From the NCBI RefSeq assembly GCF_050337105.1, contig NZ_JAKJSQ010000021.1, positions 1 through 56,460 on the forward strand: DNA of 56,460 nucleotides, given 5' to 3'. The stretch comes from Aliivibrio_A kagoshimensis. Lineage in GTDB: Bacteria > Pseudomonadota > Gammaproteobacteria > Enterobacterales > Vibrionaceae. The notes below the pieces were generated by a model. The model saw only the letters and a list, made by a program, of their open reading frames with translations. It made no database searches and was not told the DNA's origin. Below, one piece after another: positions 1 through 8,927 of the stretch (its first letter is position 1; each line of letters starts with the position of its first letter). The position numbers and the translations under genes are program-made.

Positions 1-30
1 GTGTATTATATATACACTGCTTTTTTTTTC
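1..30 (+). terminator. Probable intrinsic terminator of a gene left of the window
   Basis: A short AT-rich hairpin (GTGTAT / ATACAC) is followed by TGC and nine T residues on the plus strand. It lies just past the 3' end of the neighbouring minus-strand gene, so it would end a rightward transcript entering from outside the window. The hairpin is weak and its left side may be cut by the window edge. Confidence 0.45.
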
Positions 31-40
31 AATTGGTTTT

Positions 41-607
41 TTATCCAGTAAATTTATCCATTATCATAGCAGTAGTCCCTTTGTAGTCTTCAGAAAAATT
101 AAATCCCTTTCTTTTATAGTAGCTTAAAACCTCTTCAACAGGTCCCACTAATACCAATTTATTTATATTAGCTAATTCTCTACTATTTAGATATAACCCA
201 TAGGTCGCGAACGCGTCAACAATTATTGGTAAGAACTTTGAACGAAGATCTTCACTTGCATCGCTTCTTTTTTCGATAAAATCAATTTCCATTGCATCAC
301 CGTCTTTGTTTACGCAACCAAGAACGTAACCAACACAGTAATACTCCATCTCTTTATTACCGTAATATGCAACACATCTAATTAAATGGTCAGGGTTAGA
401 CGCAGGATTAAATCCTATCTGTGACTTCATATTATAGTTCCAGAGGATTTTCCCTTCTTCTATTAACCTTTGAAGATCCTTTTTTACTTCATCATCACCA
501 TCATCAATCTTAAGAGAAACGTTCATAGGAAGCCTTTCACTGCTCTGCTTAGCACTAAAAGAAAACAAAGCTTGCTGAACTTCTTCTAATGATAGGGTTG
601 CATTCAT
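41..607 (-). CDS. Hypothetical protein with GNAT-like C-terminal half
   Basis: A protein of 188 aa starting at an ATG with a GAGAG ribosome-binding sequence 9 bases upstream. The C-terminal half (about residues 90-185) has the feel of a GNAT acetyltransferase: a strand reading VGYVLGCV, an acidic strand MEIDFIEK, a helix, and a late YYKRKGFNF segment typical of the last helix and strand of that fold. The acetyl-CoA-binding Q/RxxGxG/A motif is not clearly visible, so activity and substrate are unknown. It stands alone, preceded by a 389-bp intergenic stretch with possible RNA structure. It could equally be a lineage-specific protein of unknown function. Confidence 0.5.
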   Translation of the reverse strand: MNATLSLEEVQQALFSFSAKQSSERLPMNVSLKIDDGDDEVKKDLQRLIEEGKILWNYNMKSQIGFNPASNPDHLIRCVAYYGNKEMEYYCVGYVLGCVNKDGDAMEIDFIEKRSDASEDLRSKFLPIIVDAFATYGLYLNSRELANINKLVLVGPVEEVLSYYKRKGFNFSEDYKGTTAMIMDKFTG

Positions 608-996
608 TAACTAGAACTCTCAAAATTTAAATGGATTAAAAGGGTTGGTAAGTTTACAAAAAATAAGAAGTTATAGGAAGCGTTACGTTATCAATCTATA
701 ATCTAGTTAGGACAAAAAGTTAAATGGTCTACCTCTAGTCCCCCTAGGTTACCCGTAAGCCTTATACAGCTAGAATGTATGTCCAATCTAGCATCGGGGC
801 AACGCTGAAGCGCTGCATAGGGTAATTACTTGTATTTTCTAGCTTTGACACTAATAGACCTCATTTCAAACACGGTAACGCACAGTTCTAAATGACTCTC
901 ATCATTTAATAATTCGCGAATTATACACCGTGAATCTAAAACGTTCAGAAAAAAGTCGCAACTCACACCATTATGAAACGATGAGTAGCGACAGAT
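608..996. other. 389-bp gap with potential RNA structure
   Basis: No convincing open frame. The segment 749-834 can fold into a closing stem TTACCC (749-754) / GGGTAA (829-834), a perfect hairpin GCTAGA (769-774) / TCTAGC (787-792), and a third hairpin around 799-816 (GCAACGCT / AGCGCTGC, one mismatch). It does not match a riboswitch consensus I know. It lies in the leader position of the minus-strand GNAT-like gene, or could be a free-standing RNA. Strand unresolved. Confidence 0.3.
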
Positions 997-2679
997 CTAT
1001 CTCAATGATTTCTCTTGATGGGTAACCTTAAAAAAGGCAAGCTCTGCGCTTAATTGTTCAGTCAACTCATTGATCGCGCGGTTTGCTTGGTTGGTATCCT
1101 CAATGCCACTCAGATTACTTTGAACAAGTTGATTGATCTCCTCTAATTGCTTTGAAATATCTACCGTTACTGCACTTTGTTCTTCTGCCGCTGTAGAGAC
1201 AATTGAGTTCACATCCGAAATGGCTGACACCTTCTCCGAAACATATTTAAAAGATTCTGTAAGTTCAGCGGTGGCTAGTTGTGTCTTGCCCGTTAATTCC
1301 ACATTCCTTGTCATTGAATCATCAGCTTGTTTGGATTGCTCTTGAAGCAAAGTAACAATAGCTTGAATATCAACGGTAGACTGTTGGGTTTTTGCAGCTA
1401 AAGCCCTAACTTCGTCAGCAACAACGGCAAAGCCTCTCCCTTGTTCTCCAGCTCTTGCCGCTTCTATGGCTGCATTCAATGCTAATAGGTTGGTTTGTTC
1501 TGAAATACTATTGATAACATCAACCACAGAGCTGATTGTTTCTGAGTGCTCTCTTAATGTATTGACCAACTGCTGCGCATCACGGATTGATGTATTGACT
1601 TGTTTTGTTGTGTCATTAGATTTCATCAGCACTTCTTGGCTAGAAGAAATTATTTTTGTCGCCTCTAAGACGGCTTCTTCAGCACGCGCAGCATTAATAG
1701 CAACATCGCTAGCGGTTGAGGAGAGCTCTGTCGCTGCCGTTGCAACTTGCTCTACTGAAGACATCTCTTCAAGGGAATTAGTTTTGTTTTTATCGATTGA
1801 GCTATCAATTTCTTTTTGCTTTGAAGAGAGTGATTCCATTTTGTGCTGACTTTCAAGAGTGACCATTGACAGTTTATTTGATAACTCAGCTAAAGAGTTG
1901 GCAATAAAATCTAACTCGTTATTGGACACTTTTGTTTGAGGCTGATATAGCTGCCCCTTAGATAACTCCTCAAGCCACTTCAGAATGGTAGGCAAATTTC
2001 GGAGCTCTCTACGCACTAAATACGCAGACAAAAAAGAGAGAAATAGAGCAGAAATCAATAAAAAAACACCTCCTAATGTATTTGCTTTATCTAAGGCAGC
2101 CTCAGACCTATTAAGCTCAACGTTGGCTTCTTCTAATTGAAGTGAAATCAACTTGGACAACACTTCACCTAGATCATCTATCAACAAATACATCTGTTTG
2201 ATTAGAGCAAAGTCATCAATTTTTGATGACTCGTATTCATCGATAATCATTGGTAATTGAGCATTCAATCCATTAATTTTACCTTTCAGTATCAAAGCTA
2301 GCTCTTCTTCATTTGTTGTGAGTTTGGTTTGCATGTAAGCCTCAAATATCCCTTCCGCCTTCTCTAAAGAATCTAGAACGCCTGCCTTGAAGTCTTGATA
2401 AGATATTAAACCAACATGTTTTTTATTCGCTGCATCGATAATATTCACTGCATATAAGTCTGAGATCTCTTTCAAGCTAGCTAATGGTACAACCCTATCT
2501 TCGTAAACAGAGCTAAAACTAGCCATAACCTCATTTGACGTTAACCAATTATTATAATTAACCACCAACATTGCCAAACTAAACAGAACAGGAATTAATA
2601 ACAGCTTCGAAGATATTGATTTCACATATGGCCCCTTAAAACAATAGTTTACCAACCGACTCAATGCATCCAATTGCAT
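997..2679 (-). CDS. Methyl-accepting chemotaxis protein
   Basis: A chemoreceptor of about 560 aa that would relay a chemical signal to the CheA-CheW complex at the cell pole. It has a first membrane helix at about residues 26-43, a periplasmic helical sensor of about 160 residues (44-203, four-helix-bundle type), a second membrane helix at about 204-224, a HAMP linker, and a long cytoplasmic coiled coil. The conserved hairpin tip at about 395-430 reads EQTNLLALNAAIEAARAGE followed by GRGFAVVADEVR, diagnostic of the family. There is no C-terminal CheR-binding pentapeptide. I place the start at the ATG; a GTG two codons upstream is possible. The ligand cannot be predicted. It is divergent from zur. 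Confidence 0.93.
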   Translation of the reverse strand: MQLDALSRLVNYCFKGPYVKSISSKLLLIPVLFSLAMLVVNYNNWLTSNEVMASFSSVYEDRVVPLASLKEISDLYAVNIIDAANKKHVGLISYQDFKAGVLDSLEKAEGIFEAYMQTKLTTNEEELALILKGKINGLNAQLPMIIDEYESSKIDDFALIKQMYLLIDDLGEVLSKLISLQLEEANVELNRSEAALDKANTLGGVFLLISALFLSFLSAYLVRRELRNLPTILKWLEELSKGQLYQPQTKVSNNELDFIANSLAELSNKLSMVTLESQHKMESLSSKQKEIDSSIDKNKTNSLEEMSSVEQVATAATELSSTASDVAINAARAEEAVLEATKIISSSQEVLMKSNDTTKQVNTSIRDAQQLVNTLREHSETISSVVDVINSISEQTNLLALNAAIEAARAGEQGRGFAVVADEVRALAAKTQQSTVDIQAIVTLLQEQSKQADDSMTRNVELTGKTQLATAELTESFKYVSEKVSAISDVNSIVSTAAEEQSAVTVDISKQLEEINQLVQSNLSGIEDTNQANRAINELTEQLSAELAFFKVTHQEKSLR

Positions 2680-2935
2680 TGCCACTCACTGCTTAGTCAT
2701 TTGAGTATTGACAACAATGTCAACAATTGCAATGCAACAGCCGAAAAATACTCGTGCTCGTTTTTACAATGTATCTAGGGTTATATAGAAGCAAAGAGCT
2801 TGCGGAGAAAATAAAATAGAGTGATCCAGTTCGCGATTTATTAATACCCTTAACTCTAATTCGCTATTAGTGATTAATTGATACTGATTGTGGTAGAATC
2901 GCTCACTAATTCGTTGATTGAAGAACTCAGATTTC

Positions 2936-3370
2936 GTGGATAAATCACTATTAAATAAAGTTGAGCAAATCTGCCATCAACGTGGCGTTAGACTCACACC
3001 TCAACGCTTACATGTTTTAGAGTTAATCCTATTTCATCAAGGTTCTATCAGTGCTTATGATCTCCTTGATAAATTAAGAGAAACTGAACCAAAAGCAAAA
3101 CCACCTACGATTTATCGCGCGTTAGATTTCCTGTTAGCTCAGGGGTTTATCCATCGTGTGGAGTCGACTAATAGCTTTGTTTCTTGCTGTGTAATTGGCG
3201 AGAATGAACACTGCTCTCAACTGCTCATTTGTGATAAATGTGGTAATGTGGAAGAGATACATGATAAAGAGTTAACTCAGCGTTTAAAAATCAATGCTGA
3301 TAAATTTGAATTTACCGTTAAAAGCCACGTGATGGAAACCCATGGCGTGTGTAGAAAGTGCCAAAAATAG
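2936..3370 (+). CDS. zur: Zinc uptake regulator, Fur family
   Basis: A Fur-family repressor (144 aa from this start) that with zinc bound shuts off zinc-uptake genes. The N-terminal winged helix contains RLTPQRLHVLELI and the recognition region PPTIYRALDFLLAQGF. The C-terminal half carries the CDKC and CRKC pairs that hold the structural zinc, plus SHVMETHGVC. The sequence and the spacing of the CxxC pairs fit Zur better than Fur, which has an HHDH motif absent here. I prefer the GTG at 2936, preceded by GAAGAA 10 bases upstream; an in-frame TTG at 2918 would add six residues. cheX follows 40 bp downstream, perhaps in the same transcript. Confidence 0.88.
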   Translation: MDKSLLNKVEQICHQRGVRLTPQRLHVLELILFHQGSISAYDLLDKLRETEPKAKPPTIYRALDFLLAQGFIHRVESTNSFVSCCVIGENEHCSQLLICDKCGNVEEIHDKELTQRLKINADKFEFTVKSHVMETHGVCRKCQK

Positions 3371-3410
3371 AGCATAGTTAACGGTTTGAAAGGGAATAAT
3401 TACTACTATT

Positions 3411-3872
3411 ATGCGTGCTGAATTTGTAAATCCGTTTTTAGTATCATTATTGAATGTACTGAAAACCATGGCGACTATGGATCTCACTCCACAAAAGCCA
3501 AGAGTAAAAAAAGATGAAGTTGCTCGTGGCGACGTCTCTGGATTGATTGGTATGGTTGGCCCAAAAGTGGCGGGCTCTATGTCCATCAGTTTTGAAGAGG
3601 GGCTAGCTTTAGAGGTCATGGAGAAAATGCTAGGTGAAAGACCGAAAGCCATTAACGAAGAGATTTCTGACATGGTTGGCGAAATCACCAATATGGTGGC
3701 TGGCGGGGCGAAGAGAATTTTATCGGAATCAGGTTATGATTTTGATATGGCAACACCGATTGTTGTTTCGGGTCGTGGCCACACTATTAGCCATAAATGT
3801 AAAGGCGCAATTATTATCATGCCTTTTGAAACCGAGTGGGGTAATGCCCACATTGAGATTTCATTCGAATAG
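3411..3872 (+). CDS. cheX: CheX-type chemotaxis phosphatase
   Basis: A protein of 153 aa resembling CheX/CheC phosphatases, which dephosphorylate CheY-like response regulators. The family signature is at about residues 83-101, EISDMVGEITNMVAGGAKR, containing the E-x-x-N catalytic pair (E and N on one helix). The protein carries one such motif, as CheX does, and is of normal CheX length. It follows zur closely, a neighbourhood without obvious functional link, and a strong hairpin terminator follows. Its partner response regulator is not in the window, although a chemoreceptor gene lies 0.7 kb away on the other strand. Confidence 0.85.
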   Translation: MRAEFVNPFLVSLLNVLKTMATMDLTPQKPRVKKDEVARGDVSGLIGMVGPKVAGSMSISFEEGLALEVMEKMLGERPKAINEEISDMVGEITNMVAGGAKRILSESGYDFDMATPIVVSGRGHTISHKCKGAIIIMPFETEWGNAHIEISFE

Positions 3873-3885
3873 CGATATCTGATAG

Positions 3886-3920
3886 AAAAAAGCCGTGACC
3901 TTAATGTTCACGGCTTTTTT
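3886..3920. terminator. Bidirectional terminator between cheX and metF
   Basis: A perfect 13-bp stem (AAAAAAGCCGTGA / TCACGGCTTTTTT) with A and T runs on both sides. It can end the rightward cheX transcript and the leftward metF transcript. Confidence 0.85.
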
Positions 3921-3931
3921 ATGTCTGTTTT

Positions 3932-4822
3932 TTAGCCTTGTGGTCTCACACCTAAGGTATGACACATTGCGTAAGTCATTTCAGCACGGTTCAGAGTATA
4001 GAAGTGAAAATCCTTTACCCCTTCTCGGCTAAGCACTCTAATCATATCAATAGCTTGACTCGCTCCAACCATCTGCCTAGTTACTGGATCGTCATCTAAT
4101 CCAGCAAACTGATTCGCCATCCAACCTGGTACTTTCACGTTGGTCATTTTGGCAAATCGATTTGCCTGCTGAAAGTTTGATACCGGAAGAATTCCCGGAA
4201 TGATTTCTACATCAATGCCTGCGGCAACACAGCGGTCTCTGAATCTTAGGTAGCTCTCTACATCAAAGAAAAACTGAGTAATAGCGCGGTTCGCTCCCGC
4301 ATCAACTTTACGTTTAAGGTTAAGCAGATCTGCTTGAGCACTTTTTGCTTCAGGGTGCACTTCTGGATACGCAGCCACTGAGATATCAAAATCAGCCTCT
4401 TTTTTTAACAACTCAACCAGATCTGTTGCATACATTTCAGGCTTGCCACTGTTAGGGGGTAAATCGCCACGCAACGCAACGATATTACGAATGCCGTTAT
4501 TCCAATAATCTTTCGCAATGGATGTTAATTCATCTTTTGACGCATCGATGCAGGTTAAGTGAGGTGCAGCAATCAAACCCGTTTGGTCTTTGATCTCTTT
4601 AATAATGGAGTGTGTGCGATCACGCTCACCAGAGTTTGCACCGTAAGTGACTGAAACAAATTTAGGCTTGAGTGATTTTAGTCGGTGGATTGAACTCCAC
4701 AGCGTCTCTTCCATCTTCTCGGAACTTGGTGGGAAGAACTCAAATGACACATTGATGTTATCGCCTAACTCAGCAATGTTTTGGTTAAGCGAATCGAGGT
4801 GACTCGCGTGTGAATATGCCAT
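3932..4822 (-). CDS. metF: 5,10-methylenetetrahydrofolate reductase
   Basis: Reduces methylene-THF to 5-methyl-THF, the methyl donor for the last step of methionine synthesis; an FAD flavoprotein of the cytosol. From the ATG preceded by GGGAG the protein is 296 aa, the same length as the E. coli enzyme; a longer frame upstream would run through the MetJ operator and is unlikely. Family motifs include the N-terminal SFEFFPPSSEKM, FVSVTYGA, and ALRGDLPP, AQFFFDVE-like and IPGILPV segments. It lies downstream of metBL but with its own promoter region and MetJ-type operators, so it is probably repressed by MetJ with S-adenosylmethionine. Confidence 0.96.
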   Translation of the reverse strand: MAYSHASHLDSLNQNIAELGDNINVSFEFFPPSSEKMEETLWSSIHRLKSLKPKFVSVTYGANSGERDRTHSIIKEIKDQTGLIAAPHLTCIDASKDELTSIAKDYWNNGIRNIVALRGDLPPNSGKPEMYATDLVELLKKEADFDISVAAYPEVHPEAKSAQADLLNLKRKVDAGANRAITQFFFDVESYLRFRDRCVAAGIDVEIIPGILPVSNFQQANRFAKMTNVKVPGWMANQFAGLDDDPVTRQMVGASQAIDMIRVLSREGVKDFHFYTLNRAEMTYAMCHTLGVRPQG

Positions 4823-4897
4823 ATTTAACTCCCGTCCAGTGGAAATCACCACAATAAAAATATAATCAAAAAAGGTAACTGGAGCAAACAACCGTAT

Positions 4898-4932
4898 AGA
4901 CGTCTAAACCGCTACATGTCTACAGAATGTCT
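4898..4932 (-). promoter_or_regulatory. Candidate MetJ operators (met boxes) upstream of metF
   Basis: A perfect met box AGACGTCT lies at 4898-4905. A weaker copy ACATGTCT lies at 4914-4921, exactly two 8-bp periods away, and GAATGTCT at 4925-4932 is out of phase. MetJ binds tandem 8-bp boxes co-operatively. Position 75-110 bp upstream of the metF start fits repression. Confidence 0.75.
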
Positions 4933-5057
4933 TTTATAATGATCATTGTCAAGTTTATAAACATGAATTTTATTCAACTTAATAATAAAGGATATTCATA
5001 GAGCCAAAACACACGGCATCCTATTTATAAAATATAGCTGGAATTTGTCGAAATGAA

Positions 5058-5085
5058 AAAGCAGAGCCTAAGAAGACTCTGCTTT
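5058..5085 (-). terminator. Terminator of metBL
   Basis: Perfect 9-bp stem AAAGCAGAG / CTCTGCTTT with an A run on the plus strand left of it, giving a U tract after the hairpin in leftward transcripts. It sits just after the metL stop. Confidence 0.75.
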
Positions 5086-5109
5086 GTTGGGTTCAGAAGT
5101 GAACGTAGA

Positions 5110-7554
5110 TTATAGTAGGCTGGCCAGACGATTAAGGTCTGATTGCAGAGCGCCTGCCGTGACCTCTTTACCTGCACCTGGACCTTGAATAACCAACGGG
5201 TTATCGCGATACCATCGGCTTTCAATAGCAAAAATATTATCGCAAGGCAGTAAGTTAGCCAGTGGATGTTCAGTAGGAAGCGCCTCTATTCCCACGCTAG
5301 CTTTCCCCTCTTTAGATAGACGTGCAACATAACGCAGCACTTTATCGTCTCGCTTAGCACGCTCTAAACGTTCGCATAGAATCTCATTCAGAACATCGCC
5401 TTGCTCTAAGAAGTCATCGAGTGACACACTAAGCAACGAGTCAGGAACTAACGATTCCACTTTCACCTGCTCAGGTTCAATTTTAAAACCAGACTCTCGA
5501 GCCAGAATCACCAACTTTCGCATCACATCTGAACCGTCTAAATCCGATCTTGGATCCGGTTCGGTGAGTCCTTGCTGCCACGCCATGTCGATAAGGTGAG
5601 TAAAAGGAACTTGCCCATCAAACTGTTGGAACAACCATGACAAGGTACCAGAGAAGATGCCTGAAATAGCGATAATGGTATCACCACTTTCACGCAGATC
5701 TCTCACCGCATGATTGATCGGCAGACCCGCACCAACCGTGGCATTATATAACCAGTGTCTTCCGGTTTTCGCAAAGGCGTCTTGCACTCGGTAATATTCA
5801 TGGCTAGGCGCAGAGCCCGCCACTTTATTGGCTGAGATAAGATGAAGACCATACTCGGCAAATTTAGCATATTGTGCCGACAGTTCAGCACTGGCTGTCA
5901 CATCCAACAGCACAACTTCATCGTACTCTTGTTGATGATAGAGCTTATCAAGCCACTCGCCAGAACGGTGTTCAATCGCTTCATCTTTGAAGTTCGTTAA
6001 CGCTTCGCTTGGGTTAATGCCCCCCATATTAAGCCAGTATTGATCACTCGATACCACGGCAATGAGTGCAAACTGCATCCCTTGACGCTTTTCAAGTTCC
6101 GCTCGCTCTCTTTCAAAAAGGTGTAACCAGCTGCTGCCGATATTCCCTTTACCACACAGCACAACACCCACTCTCTTTTGAGCTTGGAACAGGCTACTGT
6201 GTATTGCGGTAATCAAACTGGATGTATTGGTTTTGCGTAAAATTGCTACCAGACTCAGTCCGGACTCAGACTCACACACAAACTCAACAGGTTTACTTTT
6301 CAGTTGGTGATAGAAGCCGTGACTGTGAATTGGGTTACTCACAACCCCAGCCCCAACAGCAGCAACCATTGAGTAACCCTCTTTGAGTTTGATCTCCGCT
6401 TCGATAGCCGCATCTTGTAGGACACTCAGTGCTTCATTCACAATTTCAGCGGTATAGGCTAAGACCAGTCTGTCTTGATCTGGCTGCGACTCCATAGCTA
6501 AAGGCTGAAGTTGCTCTCGCGCTAATACTCTCAATACTTGTTCTTGTAACCGTTCAAAGTCGTGGCTGTGGCCTAAATTGAGCTGAATGATAAACACATC
6601 ATCCAATGAGGTAACAATTTTAGCTCCGCGACCTGACGCCAATACACGTTCGACGCGTGTTGAGCCAGCTTCCGGTTGATAACTGCAGCGTAAGTTAAGA
6701 TCAATCGAACTCTGCGCAACTGGCTGCAACGTCCGGCTGTGCAGCACTGGGGCGGCCAATCTAGCTAATTCACTGGCTTCATCTAAACGAAGCAAAGGCA
6801 ACAAGCAGGCATCAGAAACTTTACGTGGATCAGCACTATAGACACCAGCGACATCACTCCAAATGGTCACTCGGCTCACTTCTGCCAAGGCCCCTATTAC
6901 AGTGGCTGAATAGTCGGATCCATTTCGCCCAAGCAGAACGGTCTCGCCGTGAACATCACGAGCCATAAACCCGGTAATCACAATACGTCGATTGCTGTGT
7001 TGTGCCAATGCCTCTTGAATCAAGGGCCACGAACGGGAGTGCTCAACTTCTGGCTGCGCTGCTCGCTCTGCCCGTAAAAACAGACGAGAGTCCACTGGGA
7101 TCGCTTGCATGTCTGAGTGGTTCAATAAAGCAGCTAACAAACGAGAAGACCACACCTCACCATGACCCAATGCGTCTGACTTTTCAGATTCACTTAACGG
7201 TGACGTGTAGCTATTGAGCGCTGTCATCTCTTGCGCCAGTGTCTCCAAAAGAGGCACTGCTACGTCTGAAGGTAACAGATCTTCAATTAATGAGCTCTGA
7301 TACTGCTTCAGTGATTGCAAACTCTCATGAGCAAGACGCCCATCTTTATCCAAGTAGGCTAACCACTCTAAAATTCGGTTGGTCGTATTGCCAGCAGCGG
7401 ATACCACAATCAAATCATTTGGACCGGAGTACTCTTTTAATATATTACAGACACGGCGATAACACTCAGGGTTCGCTAAGCTGCTTCCACCAAATTTGTG
7501 CAGTTGTTTCTGTCCAGACGCAATCAAAGTACTGTCTAAAATGGAGCTTGGCAT
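5110..7554 (-). CDS. metL: Bifunctional aspartokinase / homoserine dehydrogenase II
   Basis: Catalyses the first and third steps from aspartate to homoserine, feeding methionine synthesis. The 814-aa length matches E. coli MetL (810). The N-terminal kinase begins HKFGGSSLANPECYRR (residues about 15-30) and includes GFMARD and LLGRNGSDYSAT. A central regulatory region follows, and the C-terminal dehydrogenase starts near residue 463 with the nucleotide-binding loop VVLCGKGNIGSSW and contains ISANKVAGS and SGIFSGTLSWL. It abuts metB with no gap (metB stops at 7555), so the two are one operon, as in enteric bacteria. Regulation by MetJ at the metB promoter is inferred. The MetL assignment over ThrA rests on the metB linkage. 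Confidence 0.96.
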   Translation of the reverse strand: MPSSILDSTLIASGQKQLHKFGGSSLANPECYRRVCNILKEYSGPNDLIVVSAAGNTTNRILEWLAYLDKDGRLAHESLQSLKQYQSSLIEDLLPSDVAVPLLETLAQEMTALNSYTSPLSESEKSDALGHGEVWSSRLLAALLNHSDMQAIPVDSRLFLRAERAAQPEVEHSRSWPLIQEALAQHSNRRIVITGFMARDVHGETVLLGRNGSDYSATVIGALAEVSRVTIWSDVAGVYSADPRKVSDACLLPLLRLDEASELARLAAPVLHSRTLQPVAQSSIDLNLRCSYQPEAGSTRVERVLASGRGAKIVTSLDDVFIIQLNLGHSHDFERLQEQVLRVLAREQLQPLAMESQPDQDRLVLAYTAEIVNEALSVLQDAAIEAEIKLKEGYSMVAAVGAGVVSNPIHSHGFYHQLKSKPVEFVCESESGLSLVAILRKTNTSSLITAIHSSLFQAQKRVGVVLCGKGNIGSSWLHLFERERAELEKRQGMQFALIAVVSSDQYWLNMGGINPSEALTNFKDEAIEHRSGEWLDKLYHQQEYDEVVLLDVTASAELSAQYAKFAEYGLHLISANKVAGSAPSHEYYRVQDAFAKTGRHWLYNATVGAGLPINHAVRDLRESGDTIIAISGIFSGTLSWLFQQFDGQVPFTHLIDMAWQQGLTEPDPRSDLDGSDVMRKLVILARESGFKIEPEQVKVESLVPDSLLSVSLDDFLEQGDVLNEILCERLERAKRDDKVLRYVARLSKEGKASVGIEALPTEHPLANLLPCDNIFAIESRWYRDNPLVIQGPGAGKEVTAGALQSDLNRLASLL

Positions 7555-8721
7555 TTAAGCAACCTCCGCCGCTTTAATAAACGCTTGTTCTAAATCTTCA
7601 ATCAAATCTCTACTATCCTCTATTCCAACAGACAGGCGTAATAACGTTGGGTTTAACCCAGCTTCTGCTTGTGCTTCATCTGACATTGCGCGATGCGTCA
7701 TACTGCCAGGGTGGGCAATCAAACTCTCCACCCCTCCTAATGACTCTGCTAGTGAGAAAAGTTGAAGAGCTGATACAAACACTTTTAATCGCTCTAAGCT
7801 GCCGTTTAGCTCAAAACTTAACATCGCTCCAAAACCAGACTGTTGGCGTTTTGCAATCTCATGTCCAGGGTGCTCAGGTAGACTTGGATGATAGATTGTA
7901 CCGACTAACGACTGATTTTTTAAGCACTCAAGAATTTCCATTGAATTCTCTTCATGCACACGCATTCTGGCACTCAAGGTGCGAATGCCTCGCAGCGTTA
8001 AATAACTATCAAATGCAGTCCCTGTTGAACCAATGCAATTTCCCCACCACGCCAAATCGGTCGCATCGGTTTCATCTTTGGCAATGATAACGCCTCCAAC
8101 CACATCAGAGTGACCATTAATGTACTTAGTGGTTGAGTGGATCACAAAATCAGCACCTAATGTGAGAGGTTGCTGTAAAACGGGAGAGAGAAACGTGTTA
8201 TCTACAGCGACTTGCGCCCCTATCAATTTCGCTTTTTGACAAATATCGGTAATGTCTACCACACGAAGCAGCGGATTAGAGGGGGTTTCAAGAAGGATCA
8301 GCGCGGGTTTTAATGCGAGTGTTTTTTCTAAAGCGATAGGGTCAGATTGGTCGATAAAAAGTGTGTTGAAATCCCCTTTTCGCGCACGTGAATCAAACAG
8401 TCGGTACGTCCCACCATAGCAATCATGTGGTGCGACAATAAGATCATCTGGGCCCAACTTTGCCGAAACCAGTAGGTTCAGTGCCGCCATGCCGCAGTTG
8501 GTGACTACAGCGCCTGCGCCAGATTCTAGCTTCGCTAAGGCGGTTTCGAGTTGTGTTCGAGTCGGATTACCACTACGAGCGTAATCATATTCAGGAACAT
8601 CACCAAATTCAGGAAAGCTATAATTGGTTGAAAGATATATCGGTGGAACCACAGCATTATGCTGCGAGTCGGACTCAATACCAGTTCGAACTGAAATCGT
8701 TGCGGTTTTCTTGTTTCGCAT
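7555..8721 (-). CDS. metB: Cystathionine gamma-synthase (O-succinylhomoserine (thiol)-lyase)
   Basis: Joins an activated homoserine ester with cysteine to give cystathionine, in the cytosol. The protein is 388 aa, usual for the Cys/Met-metabolism PLP family. The PLP lysine is in HSTTKYINGHSDVVGG (Lys about 199). SGNPTR (50-55), the ETPSNPLL segment and the C-terminal SLGGVESLIAHP with SVGIED are all present. The family also contains cystathionine beta- and gamma-lyases, but position between metJ and metL strongly supports metB. It is first in the metBL operon, directly downstream of four tandem met boxes. Confidence 0.95.
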   Translation of the reverse strand: MRNKKTATISVRTGIESDSQHNAVVPPIYLSTNYSFPEFGDVPEYDYARSGNPTRTQLETALAKLESGAGAVVTNCGMAALNLLVSAKLGPDDLIVAPHDCYGGTYRLFDSRARKGDFNTLFIDQSDPIALEKTLALKPALILLETPSNPLLRVVDITDICQKAKLIGAQVAVDNTFLSPVLQQPLTLGADFVIHSTTKYINGHSDVVGGVIIAKDETDATDLAWWGNCIGSTGTAFDSYLTLRGIRTLSARMRVHEENSMEILECLKNQSLVGTIYHPSLPEHPGHEIAKRQQSGFGAMLSFELNGSLERLKVFVSALQLFSLAESLGGVESLIAHPGSMTHRAMSDEAQAEAGLNPTLLRLSVGIEDSRDLIEDLEQAFIKAAEVA

Positions 8722-8785
8722 AACTTTCCTTTCCCTTTTAATGCTAAAATACCAAACCTAAAGACATTCTAAACCCAGCGAAACA

Positions 8786-8817
8786 AGACGTCAACACTTC
8801 TGGACGTCTATATGTCT
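8786..8817. promoter_or_regulatory. Four contiguous MetJ operator boxes between metB and metJ
   Basis: Four consecutive 8-bp boxes with no gap: AGACGTCA (8786-8793), ACACTTCT (8794-8801), GGACGTCT (8802-8809) and ATATGTCT (8810-8817). Compared with AGACGTCT they match at 7, 6, 7 and 6 of 8 positions. Location between the divergent metB and metJ genes fits joint repression and autoregulation by MetJ. Confidence 0.85.
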
Positions 8818-8927
8818 TTGCATGTGGCGGTAAATCCCGCTAAAATCGCTTTAATTTTGTTGCATAACCCTTTAGGCTAATAAACGGTTATCTATCCTCC
8901 ACAATTAACACCAGGTAAAGGTAAAAA

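Noticed and set aside
741..834. A tRNA or known riboswitch in the leader of the GNAT-like gene
   Set aside because: No T-loop or anticodon arm pattern and no match to cyclic-di-GMP, TPP, FMN, lysine, glycine or cobalamin consensus segments; kept only as an unassigned structure.
1133..1849. Long open frames opposite the chemoreceptor and other genes
   Set aside because: They are antisense shadows of well-supported genes, with no domain or ribosome-binding site of their own. The same applies to those opposite metL, priA, flagellin, kbl and manC.
4823..4891. Upstream extension of metF by 23 codons
   Set aside because: The extension lacks a ribosome-binding site and nears the MetJ operator; the internal ATG with GGGAG gives the usual 296-aa length.
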